Assembly (NCBI GenBank): GCA_033439255.1
Contig: CM065886.1
Span: 930,001 to 994,000, forward strand
Reading direction: 5' to 3'
Source: Hericium rajendrae
Taxonomy: Eukaryota > Basidiomycota > Agaricomycetes > Russulales > Hericiaceae
DNA length: 64,000 bases
Program-made: the position numbers and the translations under genes
The notes under the pieces: model-generated
Seen by the model: only the letters and a program-made list of their open reading frames with translations
The model's database searches: none
What the model was told of the DNA's origin: nothing
Part shown: positions 35,539 to 44,310 of the stretch, piece by piece
How the letters are laid out: each line of letters opens with the position of its first letter
Position numbering within the stretch: the first letter of the stretch is position 1

Positions 35539-35961
35539 TGTCACGGATCGCTCCATTTCTCTCCGCCTTCTTCTCTGCCATCAAGGCATCGCGTCGGTCA
35601 TGTGCTCCAGCAGCCCCATCACATGTTCACTTCCTCACATGACCTGGGGCTATCCTTCACCCATGCCCTTGTTCCCCTTTGGGACATCCTATTGTTCTCC
35701 CTCCCATTGTTCTCCTTTTGGCCACCATTGTTCTCACTCTATTGTTCGACCCGTTATGGTGTCCATTGTTCTTTTCCCATTGTCGTCCCAGTACTTATAG
35801 GCTCCCTGTCGCTCGCCTATTTCCCTAGATTGTCCATTTCGTCTGTACCGTACTGTACCTCCAATACAGGTCACTGCGCTACTAGTTGCTCTCTGCTCTC
35901 TCGCTCCCATCATCGCTGGTGACTTGGGTGGTTCTCTGCTGTCTACGACCGAGTCTTGACA
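35539..35961 (+). repeat. 5' LTR of the chromovirus
   Basis: A 423-bp terminal repeat that begins TGTCACGG and ends CTTGACA (short inverted ends TGTCA/TGACA). By eye it is identical to 42214-42636 over its whole length. It contains several CCATTGTTCT-like direct repeats, a TATA-like ACTTATAGG at 35792 and, 35 bases on, AGATTGTCCA, a likely transcript start. Confidence 0.95.
35827..35836 (+). promoter_or_regulatory. Predicted retroelement transcript start / self-primer
   Basis: AGATTGTCCA lies 35 bases after a TATA-like ACTTATAGG in the 5' LTR. It is the exact reverse complement of TGGACAATCT just downstream of the LTR, as expected when the RNA's own 5' end primes reverse transcription. Confidence 0.6.
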
Positions 35962-35963
35962 CC

Positions 35964-35973
35964 TGGACAATCT
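35964..35973 (+). other. Primer-binding site, self-priming type
   Basis: TGGACAATCT begins two bases after the 5' LTR and pairs perfectly, ten of ten, with the predicted transcript start at 35827-35836. The TGG start is also compatible with tRNA priming, but only the self-pairing explains all ten bases. Confidence 0.6.
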
Positions 35974-36504
35974 CTCATACACCCGCCTCACCTCCCTACT
36001 ATCGCCCATCATACCTTTCTTCTTTGAACCCTTCACCGCCGACATCTTCACCGAATCTCGACATCCATTCCATCAACCTCATCTCCCCTTTCCCATCGCC
36101 AACACCATCGAGGGCAGTGCACTCATCCCCCTCCTCCGCTATTGTGCTGTGAAGCGTTGGGAAGCCGAAGGAGTTTGGTTTCGATTGAGGTCGTGGAAAC
36201 CACGTGCAGGTGCTATCTCCATTGCCTTATACGTTCGAATTCGAGTTTCCTTTGACGTCGACTTGCAAGAATTCACGTTCGGTGCCTCGGACATCGCTTA
36301 CCACTGTCGCCAACCCAACCGAGGATCCCCTGCAAGTATCCTACCATCGACCTCATTCCCCTTTTGCACACTAGGTCTCTTCACCCCCGAACCCTCGCCT
36401 GAGCCTGTGTGGGCCAGAGAACGCCTCGGCCACTGATTCCTCAGAACCCCGTACTCGGACCCCCTGTACCCTCGTGCTCTTGGTCGTCGCCCAGTCGCGG
36501 CTGA

Positions 36505-37197
36505 CTTCCTCTAGACCTCACCATTGATCCCACCGACCCCCGTTTCCAGACCACAGAACCATACCCACTTGGCGTCTTCGCCTCGCTCGACGAATACTTC
36601 ATCTACACCCTTTCTGGCATCGTTCGAATAGACTTTGTCACTCCGGACGAGGACGAGGACGGTCCCGCACAGTGGTACTTCGCCGATCGTGACGACCAGG
36701 CAGACCTCGAGCTTAACGACTTCGACGTCACAGCTACAGAACACCGTCGCCAACACCCCGCTACCCCGCCGCTTCCCACCGTCGCCCTTCCTAGTGCAGA
36801 TTCTCCCCCTGCTCGCACCACCCCACTTGTTGTTCCCCCAGGTATTACCTTCAACCCGGTAACCAACAACTACTACGCATACCGCTCCGACACCAATCGG
36901 CTTGTAGTCAGTTGGAGACCCAGCCTCGTAGAAGAAAGTGACCTGTGGTTTTGGCAGGCCAGTACCCTCTTCTTAACCACTGCAGAACTCGCACTCTCTC
37001 AAGCAGTTATAGAGAATCTCGCTCAGCAACAAGCTACCCGCCTCGATACCCTTCGGGCACCACCACCACCTGTTTTGACGCCTACCCCAGTACCAGTCCC
37101 CTCACCTGCTCCACCCGTTGCCACTGTTGCATCGACATCCACCGTCAACATCAAACCAATCATTACCACAGCCCCCCCTGTTCAGCCATCCATCGAC
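36505..37197 (+). other. Open extension of the gag frame without ATG
   Basis: The gag reading frame is open from just after the TGA at 36502 through to the gag ATG at 37198, 231 codons, yet has no ATG. The translation looks protein-like (TTEPYPLGVFASLDEYFIY, then VRIDFVTPDEDEDG, then ITFNPVTNNYYAYRSDTNR). It is probably part of gag, reached by a splice, a non-ATG start, or a start lost to mutation. Confidence 0.5.
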
Positions 37198-38187
37198 ATG
37201 TCCAACCCCGAGATCGGCGTCAAACCTGCTCCCTTTGAGGGAGATCGTTCCAAGTCCAAGGAATTCCAGCTGCATATTCGCTTATTCCTTCGTGCCAACT
37301 CTGTCAGGTATAAAGAGGATACCGCCCAGATCTCCCTCTTCCTCGACCTCTGCCAGGGCCCTATTGCCGGCCAGTGGGCCACCCAGCGTGTCGAGGAGAT
37401 CCTTGAGGATGACGATCTTGTGGCTGCAGCCACATCTCCAGCCCATGTCCCTCGCTACGCCAACCTCACCGCCCTTCGAACTCGCTTCAACTTGGACTTC
37501 TCTCCCCTTGACGACTCCAAGGATGCCTCCCATGCTATCCAGACCCTCCAGATGGGTACGCGCCCGGTAGTCGACTACATCACCGAGTTTGAGTCCTTCG
37601 CCCCTCGCACCGGCTACAATGACGTGGCCCTGATCGACTGGTTCCTGCATGGCCTCAACAGCGCCCTGCGCGATGATTGCCAGCGCAGCTACCCCACGCC
37701 CACCACCCTGGCTGAGTGGAAGGCGAGGGCCCGTGACAGGAATGCTGCCTACCTCATGCGCACCCGGTTCCAGAGTCCCCGCCCTACAACTGGGCGCACC
37801 CCGGTGAGCACTCGCTCCCCTCAGTCCACATCTACTGGCCGATCCTGCACAGTTGCTGCTACAGGTGCCCCACTGCCCAAACTCTCGGAGCCTGACCATG
37901 AGCGCCTCAGGCGTGAGGGCGGTTGCTTCCGCTGCCGCCAGAAGGGCCATGGCTTCCGCGACTGCCCCCTCAATGCTGACTCCAACCCCCGTGCCCCAAC
38001 CCCTCGTGTCCGAGCACTAGAAACCGGCTCTGCCCCGGGAGTAGCTCCAGAAGATGCAGCCGCTGCCCTCGCTGTCCCCGCCATCAACAGGTCCATCGCC
38101 GACTTATCGTCGCAGTTGAAGGACTTGAGCGAGGAAGAGAGGGAAGAGGCAAAGGCTGCATTAAAGGATATGGTTGAGGGTTTTTAA
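37198..38187 (+). CDS. gag: Gag polyprotein of the chromovirus
   Basis: This is the structural protein that builds the retrotransposon particle and binds its RNA. From the first ATG it has 329 residues (MSNPEIGVKPAPFEGDRSK). A capsid-like helical region follows (FLDLCQGPIAGQWATQR, FNLDFSPLDDSKDASHAI, VVDYITEFESFAPRTGYND). Near the C-terminus is one CCHC zinc knuckle, CFRCRQKGHGFRDCP. The gag frame is open for a further 231 codons upstream, so the natural protein may be longer. The last codons before the TAA at 38185 overlap a -1 frameshift heptamer that leads into pol. Intact. Confidence 0.9.
   Translation: MSNPEIGVKPAPFEGDRSKSKEFQLHIRLFLRANSVRYKEDTAQISLFLDLCQGPIAGQWATQRVEEILEDDDLVAAATSPAHVPRYANLTALRTRFNLDFSPLDDSKDASHAIQTLQMGTRPVVDYITEFESFAPRTGYNDVALIDWFLHGLNSALRDDCQRSYPTPTTLAEWKARARDRNAAYLMRTRFQSPRPTTGRTPVSTRSPQSTSTGRSCTVAATGAPLPKLSEPDHERLRREGGCFRCRQKGHGFRDCPLNADSNPRAPTPRVRALETGSAPGVAPEDAAAALAVPAINRSIADLSSQLKDLSEEEREEAKAALKDMVEGF
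38178..38184 (+). promoter_or_regulatory. -1 frameshift heptamer at the gag/pol overlap
   Basis: G_GGT_TTT fits the X_XXY_YYZ slippery pattern in the gag frame. It lies immediately before the gag TAA (38185), and the pol frame is exactly -1 and has no stop after 38177. A GC-rich stretch follows that could form the stimulating structure. Confidence 0.65.
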
Positions 38188-41100
38188 AGCGCCCCCCGGT
38201 CACGTCGTCCGTGGGTGGCAAGAAACATTTCTTTGATCCGTCGAATCGCTTCTCTGTACTATCCGACCCCTGTGAGCAATCGTATCCATCGTCTTTGCGC
38301 ATGTCCGCTATCACACCCAACCGTCAGACACCGTCCATTACGCTCCAGGCCAAGATTATCACTGCCCCGATCAAGAAACAAATCGACGCTGAGGCACTTC
38401 TCGATAGTGGTGCAGAAGGCATCATTATGCACCCCGAGTTTGCCAAGAAACACCAGTTCCCCCTCAAGAAACTCCCTAAACCCTTTCCCGTTCGCAACGT
38501 GGACAACTCCGAAAACATCATGGGCTGGGTCCGCTATTCAGTCAACCAGAACATCCGCATTTACGCCAAGGACTCGACGTCCTTCCATGAGGAGACAGCT
38601 GAGTTCTATCTCGTTGATATTGGCGACTATGACATTATCCTTGGGACTGATTGGTTACAGGAACACAACCCTGAAATTGATTGGGTCTCTCGTCGTGTTG
38701 ACATGACTCGCTGCCCTCCCTCTTGCACCCTGAATAAGCCCCCGGTCAAAAACCTGTCCACTCGCTCAGAACGCCGCCAATCAGCCCCTCGTCCACCAGT
38801 CCTCAGTACCGCCGCTGTACTGCTCCCCCCACCTTGCCCCCCTCCATTGCTCCCACTGCCCCCGCCATTTGTTCCTGCCCCACTTCCCAAATACGTGATC
38901 CCTGCTCGCCGAGTCCAAGGTGTCCGTCTTCGCCGCATCCACCTGTCCAAAGTCCCTGCACGTCTGTTTACCGAGGATGATGACCCACGACCTAACGTCG
39001 ATGATGACTGGGTTGAAGAGGGTCTTCGCCTAGCTGGTGTTCTTCCTGACTGGGACACACCACCCCCTCCAGATGACGACCCAGACTACCAACATACCAT
39101 CCGTATCCGTCGCTCTTTCACCAATGCTCAGAAACTGGCTGAGCGTGTGGCCGCCCATGTCGCGGAGAAGTCCTTTGCTGAGATGGTTCCCCCTCAGTAC
39201 CAGGATTTCCAACCCATCTTCGATGAGGAATCCTCCCATCGCCTTCCTGAACGTCGCCCTTGGGATCACGCCATCGACCTGAAAGATGGTTTTGAACCCC
39301 GTTCATGCAAGGTCTATCCCATGGCTCCCACTGAGCAGGAGGACCTCAATTCGTTCCTTGATGACCAGGTCAAAAAAGGCTACATCCGTCCTTCCAAATC
39401 CCCTATGGCGAGTCCCTTCTTCTTTATCAAGAAAAAAGATGGAAAACTACGCCCCGTCCAGGACTATCGCACCCTAAACAAGGGCACCATCAAGAATGAA
39501 TATCCCCTGCCCCTCATCTCTGAACTCGTTGACAAGCTCAAGGGTGCCAAGGTCTTCTCCAAGATGGACATTCGTTGGGGTTACAACAATGTTCGCATCA
39601 AGGAGGGCGACGAATGGAAAGCCGCCTTCAAAACCAACCGCGGTCTCTTTGAACCCCTGGTGATGTTTTTTGGTCTTACAAACTCCCCTGCCACGTTCCA
39701 AGGAATGATGAATGAACTTTTCAAGGATCTCATCGACACGGGCAAAGTCGTCATCTACATGGACGATATCCTCATTTTCACCGAAACCCTCGAAGAACAT
39801 CGCGACCTTGTGCGCAAGGTCCTCCAATGCCTCCAGGACAATGACCTCTTCCTCAAGCCAGAGAAGTGCTCTTTCGAGCAGCCCTCCGTTGAGTTCCTCG
39901 GTCTCATCGTCTCCCATAACACGCTTGCCATGGACCCCGTCAAGGTTGCAGGCATCGCTGAATGGCCTGCCCCCCGTAACGTCAAGGACGTCCAGTCCTT
40001 TGTTGGCTTTGGCAACTTCTATCGACGCTTCATCCAGGACTTCTCCAAAGTCGCCCGTCCCATGTTTGACCTTACCAAGAAAGACCATCCTTGGGCCTGG
40101 TCTGCTGAATGTCAACATGCCTTTGAGGCTCTTAAAGCTGCGTTCACCTCGTCCCCAGTCCTTATCATGCCTGACCCGTCCAAACCCTACTTGGTTGAGG
40201 TCGATGCCTCAGACTATGCCACAGGAGGTATCCTATCCCAGCGCGGGGAGGACGAGCAATGGCACCCTGTTGCTTACATCTCCAAGGCCTTCACTGCCCC
40301 TGAATGCAACTACGACATTTATGACAAGGAACTCCTGGCCATCATCCGTGCCCTCGAAGCCTGGCGCCACTACCTGGAAGGCTCTCCCCATACTGTGGAG
40401 ATCTGGACCGACCATAAGAACCTGGAATACTTCAAGTCTGCCCAAAAGCTGAGTCGTCGTCAGGCTCGCTGGGCTCTCTTCCTCACTCGTTTCGACTTCA
40501 CCTTGATCCACAAACCCGGTATTCATCACCGGCCAGATGCCATGTCGAGACGACCTGACCATAGAGAGGGGGTGGACGACGACAACTCAGATCGTGTCCT
40601 CCTCGACCCCAAGTACTTCCAGATTCGTGCTACACATCCAGCCGCTGTCAAGTCCATTGGCAATGCTGATCTTCGCCAACGCATTCGCAATGCCAAGACC
40701 AAGGATATTGAGGTCGTTCAAGCCCTTGACGTGATCCTGAACAACGGTCCTCGCTCCCTCGTCAAGAACCTCCAAGAATGGAACTACGAGGATGGCCTCA
40801 TCCTCTTTCGTGGCAAAGTCTACATCCCTGCTGACAAGGACCTTCGGCGAGATATCGTCAAGCTGCATCACGACACTCCCATGGCTGGTCACCCCGGACG
40901 CTACAAGACCTATGAGCTCCTCAGTCGCAACTACTGGTGGCCCGGTATGTCTGTCTTCGTTCGTGATTATGTCGATGGCTGTGCTACCTGCCAGGCCACC
41001 AAGGTTCAAAATCACCGCCCCCATGTTGAAACAATCCCCAATGCCATCCCTACCCGTCCCTTCCAAGACATTACCTCAGATTTCATCGTCAAACTCCCAG

Positions 41101-42317
41101 AATGCCAAGGCTATGACTCCATCAATGTGGTTGTCGACCGTTTTACAAAGCACATCTCCTTCACTCCTTGTAACGAGACCATTACCAGTGATGGCACAGT
41201 CGACATCCTTTTTGACAGGATTTATCGGAACTACGGCCTCTGGGAGCGCCTCATCTCTGATCGTGGCCCACAGTACGCAGGCAAAGTCATGCGTGACGTC
41301 CTTGACAAACTTGGTATCAAGTCCTCCCTCAGCACCGCCTATCATCCACAGACCGATGGCGAGTCAGAACGCGTCAATCAAGAACTCGAGCAGTTCCTTC
41401 GTACCTTCTGCAACTACCGTCAGGATGATTGGGTCCAATGGCTCCCTTACGCTGAGTTCTCGCACAACCACCGTATCCACAGCGCCACTAACCGAGCTCC
41501 ATTTGAAATGCTCCTCGGCTATATTCCCACTGCCATCCCCACTGTCAACCCCACATCGTCTACACCCGCCGTCGAGGATCGTTTCCGTCACCTCGAACAA
41601 CTTCGCACTGAGGTCCAGGCCAGCCTTCAAACAGCTGCTGATCTCATGAAGCGCAACAACCAGGACCATATGCACGACACCATCCACTTCCAGGTTGGCA
41701 ACAAGGTCTGGCTCGATGGCAAGAACATCAAAACCACACGACCCAAAGCTAAGCTTGCTGATCGACGCCTGGGACCTTTCGAAATCACTGACGTCCTGGG
41801 CCCAGTCTCTTATCGACTGAAGCTACCACCCACCTGGCGTATCCACCCGGTGTTCCACACGTCCCTGTTGTCCCCTTACAAGGAAACCGATGCCCATGGT
41901 CCCAACTTCCCTGCACCACCACCTGACCTTGTGGAGGGCGAGGAAGAGTACGAAGTTGAGTCTGTCCTCGATGCTCGTCTCACTCGGAACAAACGCGGCA
42001 TTGAATATCTCGTCAAATGGGCAGGCTACCCTGATTCAGAAAATCAGTGGCTTTCACGTACCTCCCTTTCCAATGCCCATGGTGCAATCACCGACTTCTA
42101 CACCCGCCATCCGCATGCACTCAAGGCTCCCAATCTTCGTGGACTCATCTACCTCGATCCCGTCCATGCTCATCACGCACTCCAGGCGAAAGTGCATCTT
42201 AGAGAGGGGGTGATGTCACGGATCGCTCCATTTCTCTCCGCCTTCTTCTCTGCCATCAAGGCATCGCGTCGGTCATGTGCTCCAGCAGCCCCATCACATG
42301 TTCACTTCCTCACATGA
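38184..42317 (+). CDS. pol: Pol polyprotein of the chromovirus (PR-RT-RH-IN-chromodomain)
   Basis: About 1,377 residues after the frameshift. Counting from the GTG codon at 38211, the order is: aspartic protease (LLDSGAEGIIMHPEF, ~62), reverse transcriptase with VVIYMDDILIF (~515), RNase H with VEVDASDYATGGILSQ (~663), integrase zinc region HHDTPMAGHPGRYKTYELL to CATCQATK (~884-930), integrase core Asp/Asp/Glu in TSDFIVKLPE, LISDRGPQYAG and QTDGESERVNQE, and a C-terminal chromodomain (EYEVESVLDARLTRNKRG, EYLVKWAGYPDSENQWL, ~1245). All catalytic motifs are intact. The stop lies 104 bases inside the 3' LTR, so the tail overlaps the LTR. Confidence 0.95.
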   Translation, partial: LKRPPVTSSVGGKKHFFDPSNRFSVLSDPCEQSYPSSLRMSAITPNRQTPSITLQAKIITAPIKKQIDAEALLDSGAEGIIMHPEFAKKHQFPLKKLPKPFPVRNVDNSENIMGWVRYSVNQNIRIYAKDSTSFHEETAEFYLVDIGDYDIILGTDWLQEHNPEIDWVSRRVDMTRCPPSCTLNKPPVKNLSTRSERRQSAPRPPVLSTAAVLLPPPCPPPLLPLPPPFVPAPLPKYVIPARRVQGVRLRRIHLSKVPARLFTEDDDPRPNVDDDWVEEGLRLAGVLPDWDTPPPPDDDPDYQHTIRIRRSFTNAQKLAERVAAHVAEKSFAEMVPPQYQDFQPIFDEESSHRLPERRPWDHAIDLKDGFEPRSCKVYPMAPTEQEDLNSFLDDQVKKGYIRPSKSPMASPFFFIKKKDGKLRPVQDYRTLNKGTIKNEYPLPLISELVDKLKGAKVFSKMDIRWGYNNVRIKEGDEWKAAFKTNRGLFEPLVMFFGLTNSPATFQGMMNELFKDLIDTGKVVIYMDDILIFTETLEEHRDLVRKVLQCLQDNDLFLKPEKCSFEQPSVEFLGLIVSHNTLAMDPVKVAGIAEWPAPRNVKDVQSFVGFGNFYRRFIQDFSKVARPMFDLTKKDHPWAWSAECQHAFEALKAAFTSSPVLIMPDPSKPYLVEVDASDYATGGILSQRGEDEQWHPVAYISKAFTAPECNYDIYDKELLAIIRALEAWRHYLEGSPHTVEIWTDHKNLEYFKSAQKLSRRQARWALFLTRFDFTLIHKPGIHHRPDAMSRRPDHREGVDDDNSDRVLLDPKYFQIRATHPAAVKSIGNADLRQRIRNAKTKDIEVVQALDVILNNGPRSLVKNLQEWNYEDGLILFRGKVYIPADKDLRRDIVKLHHDTPMAGHPGRYKTYELLSRNYWWPGMSVFVRDYVDGCATCQATKVQNHRPHVETIPNAIPTRPFQDITSDFIVKLPECQGYDSINVVVDRFTKHISFTPCNETITSDGTVDILFDRIYRNYGLWERLISDRGPQYAGKVMRDVLDKLGIKSSLSTAYHPQTDGESERVNQELEQFLRTFCNYRQDDWVQWLPYAEFSHNHRIHSATNRAPFEMLLGYIPTAIPTVNPTSSTPAVEDRFRHLEQLRTEVQASLQTAADLMKRNNQDHMHDTIHFQVGNKVWLDGKNIKTTRPKAKLADRRLGPFEITDVLGPVSYRLKLPPTWRIHPVFHTSLLSPYKETDAHGPNFPAPPPDLVEGEEEYEVESVLDARLTRNKRGIEYLVKWAGYPDSENQWLSRTSLSNAHGAITDFYTRHPHALKAPNLRGLIYLDPVHAHHALQAKVHLREGVMSRIAPFLSAFFSAIKASRRSCAPAAPSHVHFLT
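42200..42213 (+). other. Polypurine tract
   Basis: TAGAGAGGGGGTGA directly precedes the 3' LTR. A purine run here primes plus-strand DNA in LTR retrotransposons. Confidence 0.8.
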
Positions 42318-42636
42318 CCTGGGGCTATCCTTCACCCATGCCCTTGTTCCCCTTTGGGACATCCTATTGTTCTCCCTCCCATTGTTCTCCTTTTGGCCAC
42401 CATTGTTCTCACTCTATTGTTCGACCCGTTATGGTGTCCATTGTTCTTTTCCCATTGTCGTCCCAGTACTTATAGGCTCCCTGTCGCTCGCCTATTTCCC
42501 TAGATTGTCCATTTCGTCTGTACCGTACTGTACCTCCAATACAGGTCACTGCGCTACTAGTTGCTCTCTGCTCTCTCGCTCCCATCATCGCTGGTGACTT
42601 GGGTGGTTCTCTGCTGTCTACGACCGAGTCTTGACA
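42214..42636 (+). repeat. 3' LTR of the chromovirus
   Basis: 423 bp, apparently identical to the 5' LTR. The pol stop codon (42315-42317) lies within it. Confidence 0.95.
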
Positions 42637-42641
42637 CATAG
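42637..42641 (+). repeat. Target-site duplication, right copy
   Basis: CATAG, matching 35534-35538. Confidence 0.9.
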
Positions 42642-43014
42642 ATTGTGTAGCTCTTGGTGACAAGTGGGTCCCTATATTTGCTACCTGTAGCTGATCTGTA
42701 GCAGTCTGTAGCAGTCCATAGCAGTCTGTAGATGGCCAAATCTACTGTAGCTGCTCAAAGCTACAGTATCTACAGTGCGCCTACAATAGAGTCTATACCC
42801 CTTGGTAGCTTCCTTCCAGCTATAGTTATATATAGTTTGTTATCATCCATGATTATCTCGTATATCAGATCTCTGGCAGTATACCACAAAAAGTACTGTA
42901 TTTCTGGCTAATTACATCTTGTACACTAGTAGTACATCTTTCAGTCCATATTCTTCTGCACCTACAGCACCCAATGCCTCATCAAAACAGTTCCCATGCA
43001 CTACAGGAGGCAAC
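42642..43014. other. Short stretch with CTGTAG repeats
   Basis: This is repeat-rich flank: CTGTAGCAGTC and CTACTGTAGCTGC units near 42680-42780, resembling the CTACAGTAG sequence left of the chromovirus near 35500. No gene is supported. Confidence 0.5.
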
Positions 43015-44130
43015 ATGGGCATGTGGGGGTCAGCGGGGGGCATGCAGAAGTTGGCGGGTGTGTGCGGGAGGTGGCACGGGCGCGGGGCATCGGCGCGGGC
43101 ACGCGGGAGTCGGCGCGGGCATGCGGGAGTCGGTGCGGGCATGCGGGAGTCGGTACGAGCGCACTGGAGCTGGCGCGGACATGCAGGCAGCGGCATGGGC
43201 GCGCAGGAGGTGGCGCGGACGCTGCAAGGCGGTGCAGGCGTGTGCGAGGCGGCATGGGCACGACGAGTCCGCATGGGTGCATGTGAGTCAGCGGGGGGCA
43301 GGAGGCGGCGCGGGCATCCTGGAAGCGGCGCGGGGGCGCAGGCACCGGTACGGGGGCACAGGCATCGGGCGGGCGGGCAGGAGTCGGTGCGGGTGCGCGC
43401 AAGTCGGTGCAGGTGCACTGGAGGTGGCGCAGGCATGCGGGCAGCGGCATGGGCATGCAGGAGGCGGCGCGGGCATGAACGAGGCAGCATGGGCACGCAG
43501 GTGGCGGCGCAGGCACGGGCGAGGCGGCATGGACGCGCATGCAAGTCGGCATGAGGGCACGGGAGGCGCGGGGGCATGCTGGCAGCGGTGCAGACGTGCA
43601 GGCATCGGCGCGGGCACGGAGGCATCAGCGCGAGGATGCAGAAATCAGCACGGGAGCGCGTGCGAGTCTGCGCGGGGGTGTTCGAGTCCACGCAGGTGTC
43701 CGCGTGGGCATGCAGTAGCCGGCGCGGGCGCACAGGCATCGGCACAGATGCGCTGGAGATGGAATAGACGTACTGAAGGCGGCATCAGCGCGCTGGATGT
43801 GATGCAGGAGCGTGCCAGTCCGCGCGGGGGCACGGGAGGCGGCAGGGGCGCGCGAGAGGCAGCGCTGGCATGATCGAGTCAACTGGGGTGCGCGGGAGTT
43901 GGCGCGGGCACAAGAGAGTGTGGTGGCATCGGCGGGGTTGCGCGGGAGTCAGAAAGAGGTGCGCGGGAGGCGGCAGGGACGCAGGGGAGGCAGCAGGGGC
44001 GCGCACGAGTCGGCGCTGGTGCACGGCGGGCGGCACGGATGCGAGCGAGTCGGTGGAAGTGCGCGGGCAGCGGCACGGGCGCGCAGGCGGTGACATGGGC
44101 ACGCAGGAGGCAGCGTGGGTGCGCAGGACT
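43015..44130 (-). repeat. 20-bp degenerate minisatellite, cassette 2
   Basis: A G-rich array on the + strand (C-rich on -), with a 20-bp period: GGCGCGGGCATGCGGGAGTC and GGTGCGGGCATGCGGGAGTC follow each other, then increasingly diverged units such as GGTACGAGCGCACTGGAGCT. Because 20 is not a multiple of 3, the frame shifts each unit and the translated period is 20 residues per three units. All frames on both strands stay mostly open (up to ~300 codons). I treat these as array by-products, not genes. Confidence 0.8.
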
Positions 44131-44160
44131 CGATGGGGGCCATGCAAAGTGTACAAAAAT

Positions 44161-44194
44161 GAGAGTATCGCTCGACAACACGAGCAATACTCTC
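44161..44194 (-). other. 14-bp hairpin with one mismatch
   Basis: GAGAGTATCGCTCG pairs with CGAGCAATACTCTC across a 6-base loop, with one mismatch. On the minus strand it lies between a GTGAGTAC stretch and the C-rich minisatellite, the same order as at 33919-33990. Confidence 0.75.
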
Positions 44195-44310
44195 TTGATT
44201 AGACAACGATGCTACAACAAAACTGTAAGTACTCACCTTTATTCCCAGCCCGAGAATATCAAAAAAGATTAGGAGATACTTACAATAAAATTTCCGGAGC
44301 GAGGAAGGGG

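Larger units (their letters stand above)
35539..42636 (+). mobile_element. Complete Ty3/gypsy chromovirus (7098 bp)
   Basis: A full-length LTR retrotransposon of the chromodomain-bearing Ty3/gypsy group. Order: 5' LTR (423 bp), short primer site, long leader, gag with CCHC knuckle, pol (protease, reverse transcriptase, RNase H, integrase, chromodomain) in the -1 frame, polypurine tract, 3' LTR (423 bp), with a 5-bp CATAG duplication. The LTRs show no visible difference and pol is fully open, so the insertion is very recent and the element may still be able to move. It sits inside repeat-rich DNA, as expected for a chromodomain integrase that recognises silent chromatin. The self-priming complementarity places it with the Tf1/sushi branch. 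Confidence 0.95.

Noticed and set aside
38211-38213. GTG as start codon of pol
   Set aside because: Pol has no ATG near its 5' end because it is reached by -1 frameshifting from gag. The GTG is only the first alternative start in the frame.
42912-43873. Long Ala/Arg/Pro-rich open frames on both strands (up to ~300 codons)
   Set aside because: They follow from the 20-bp G-rich array, which has no stop in most frames. Several overlap in different phases, with no start context, intron or domain.
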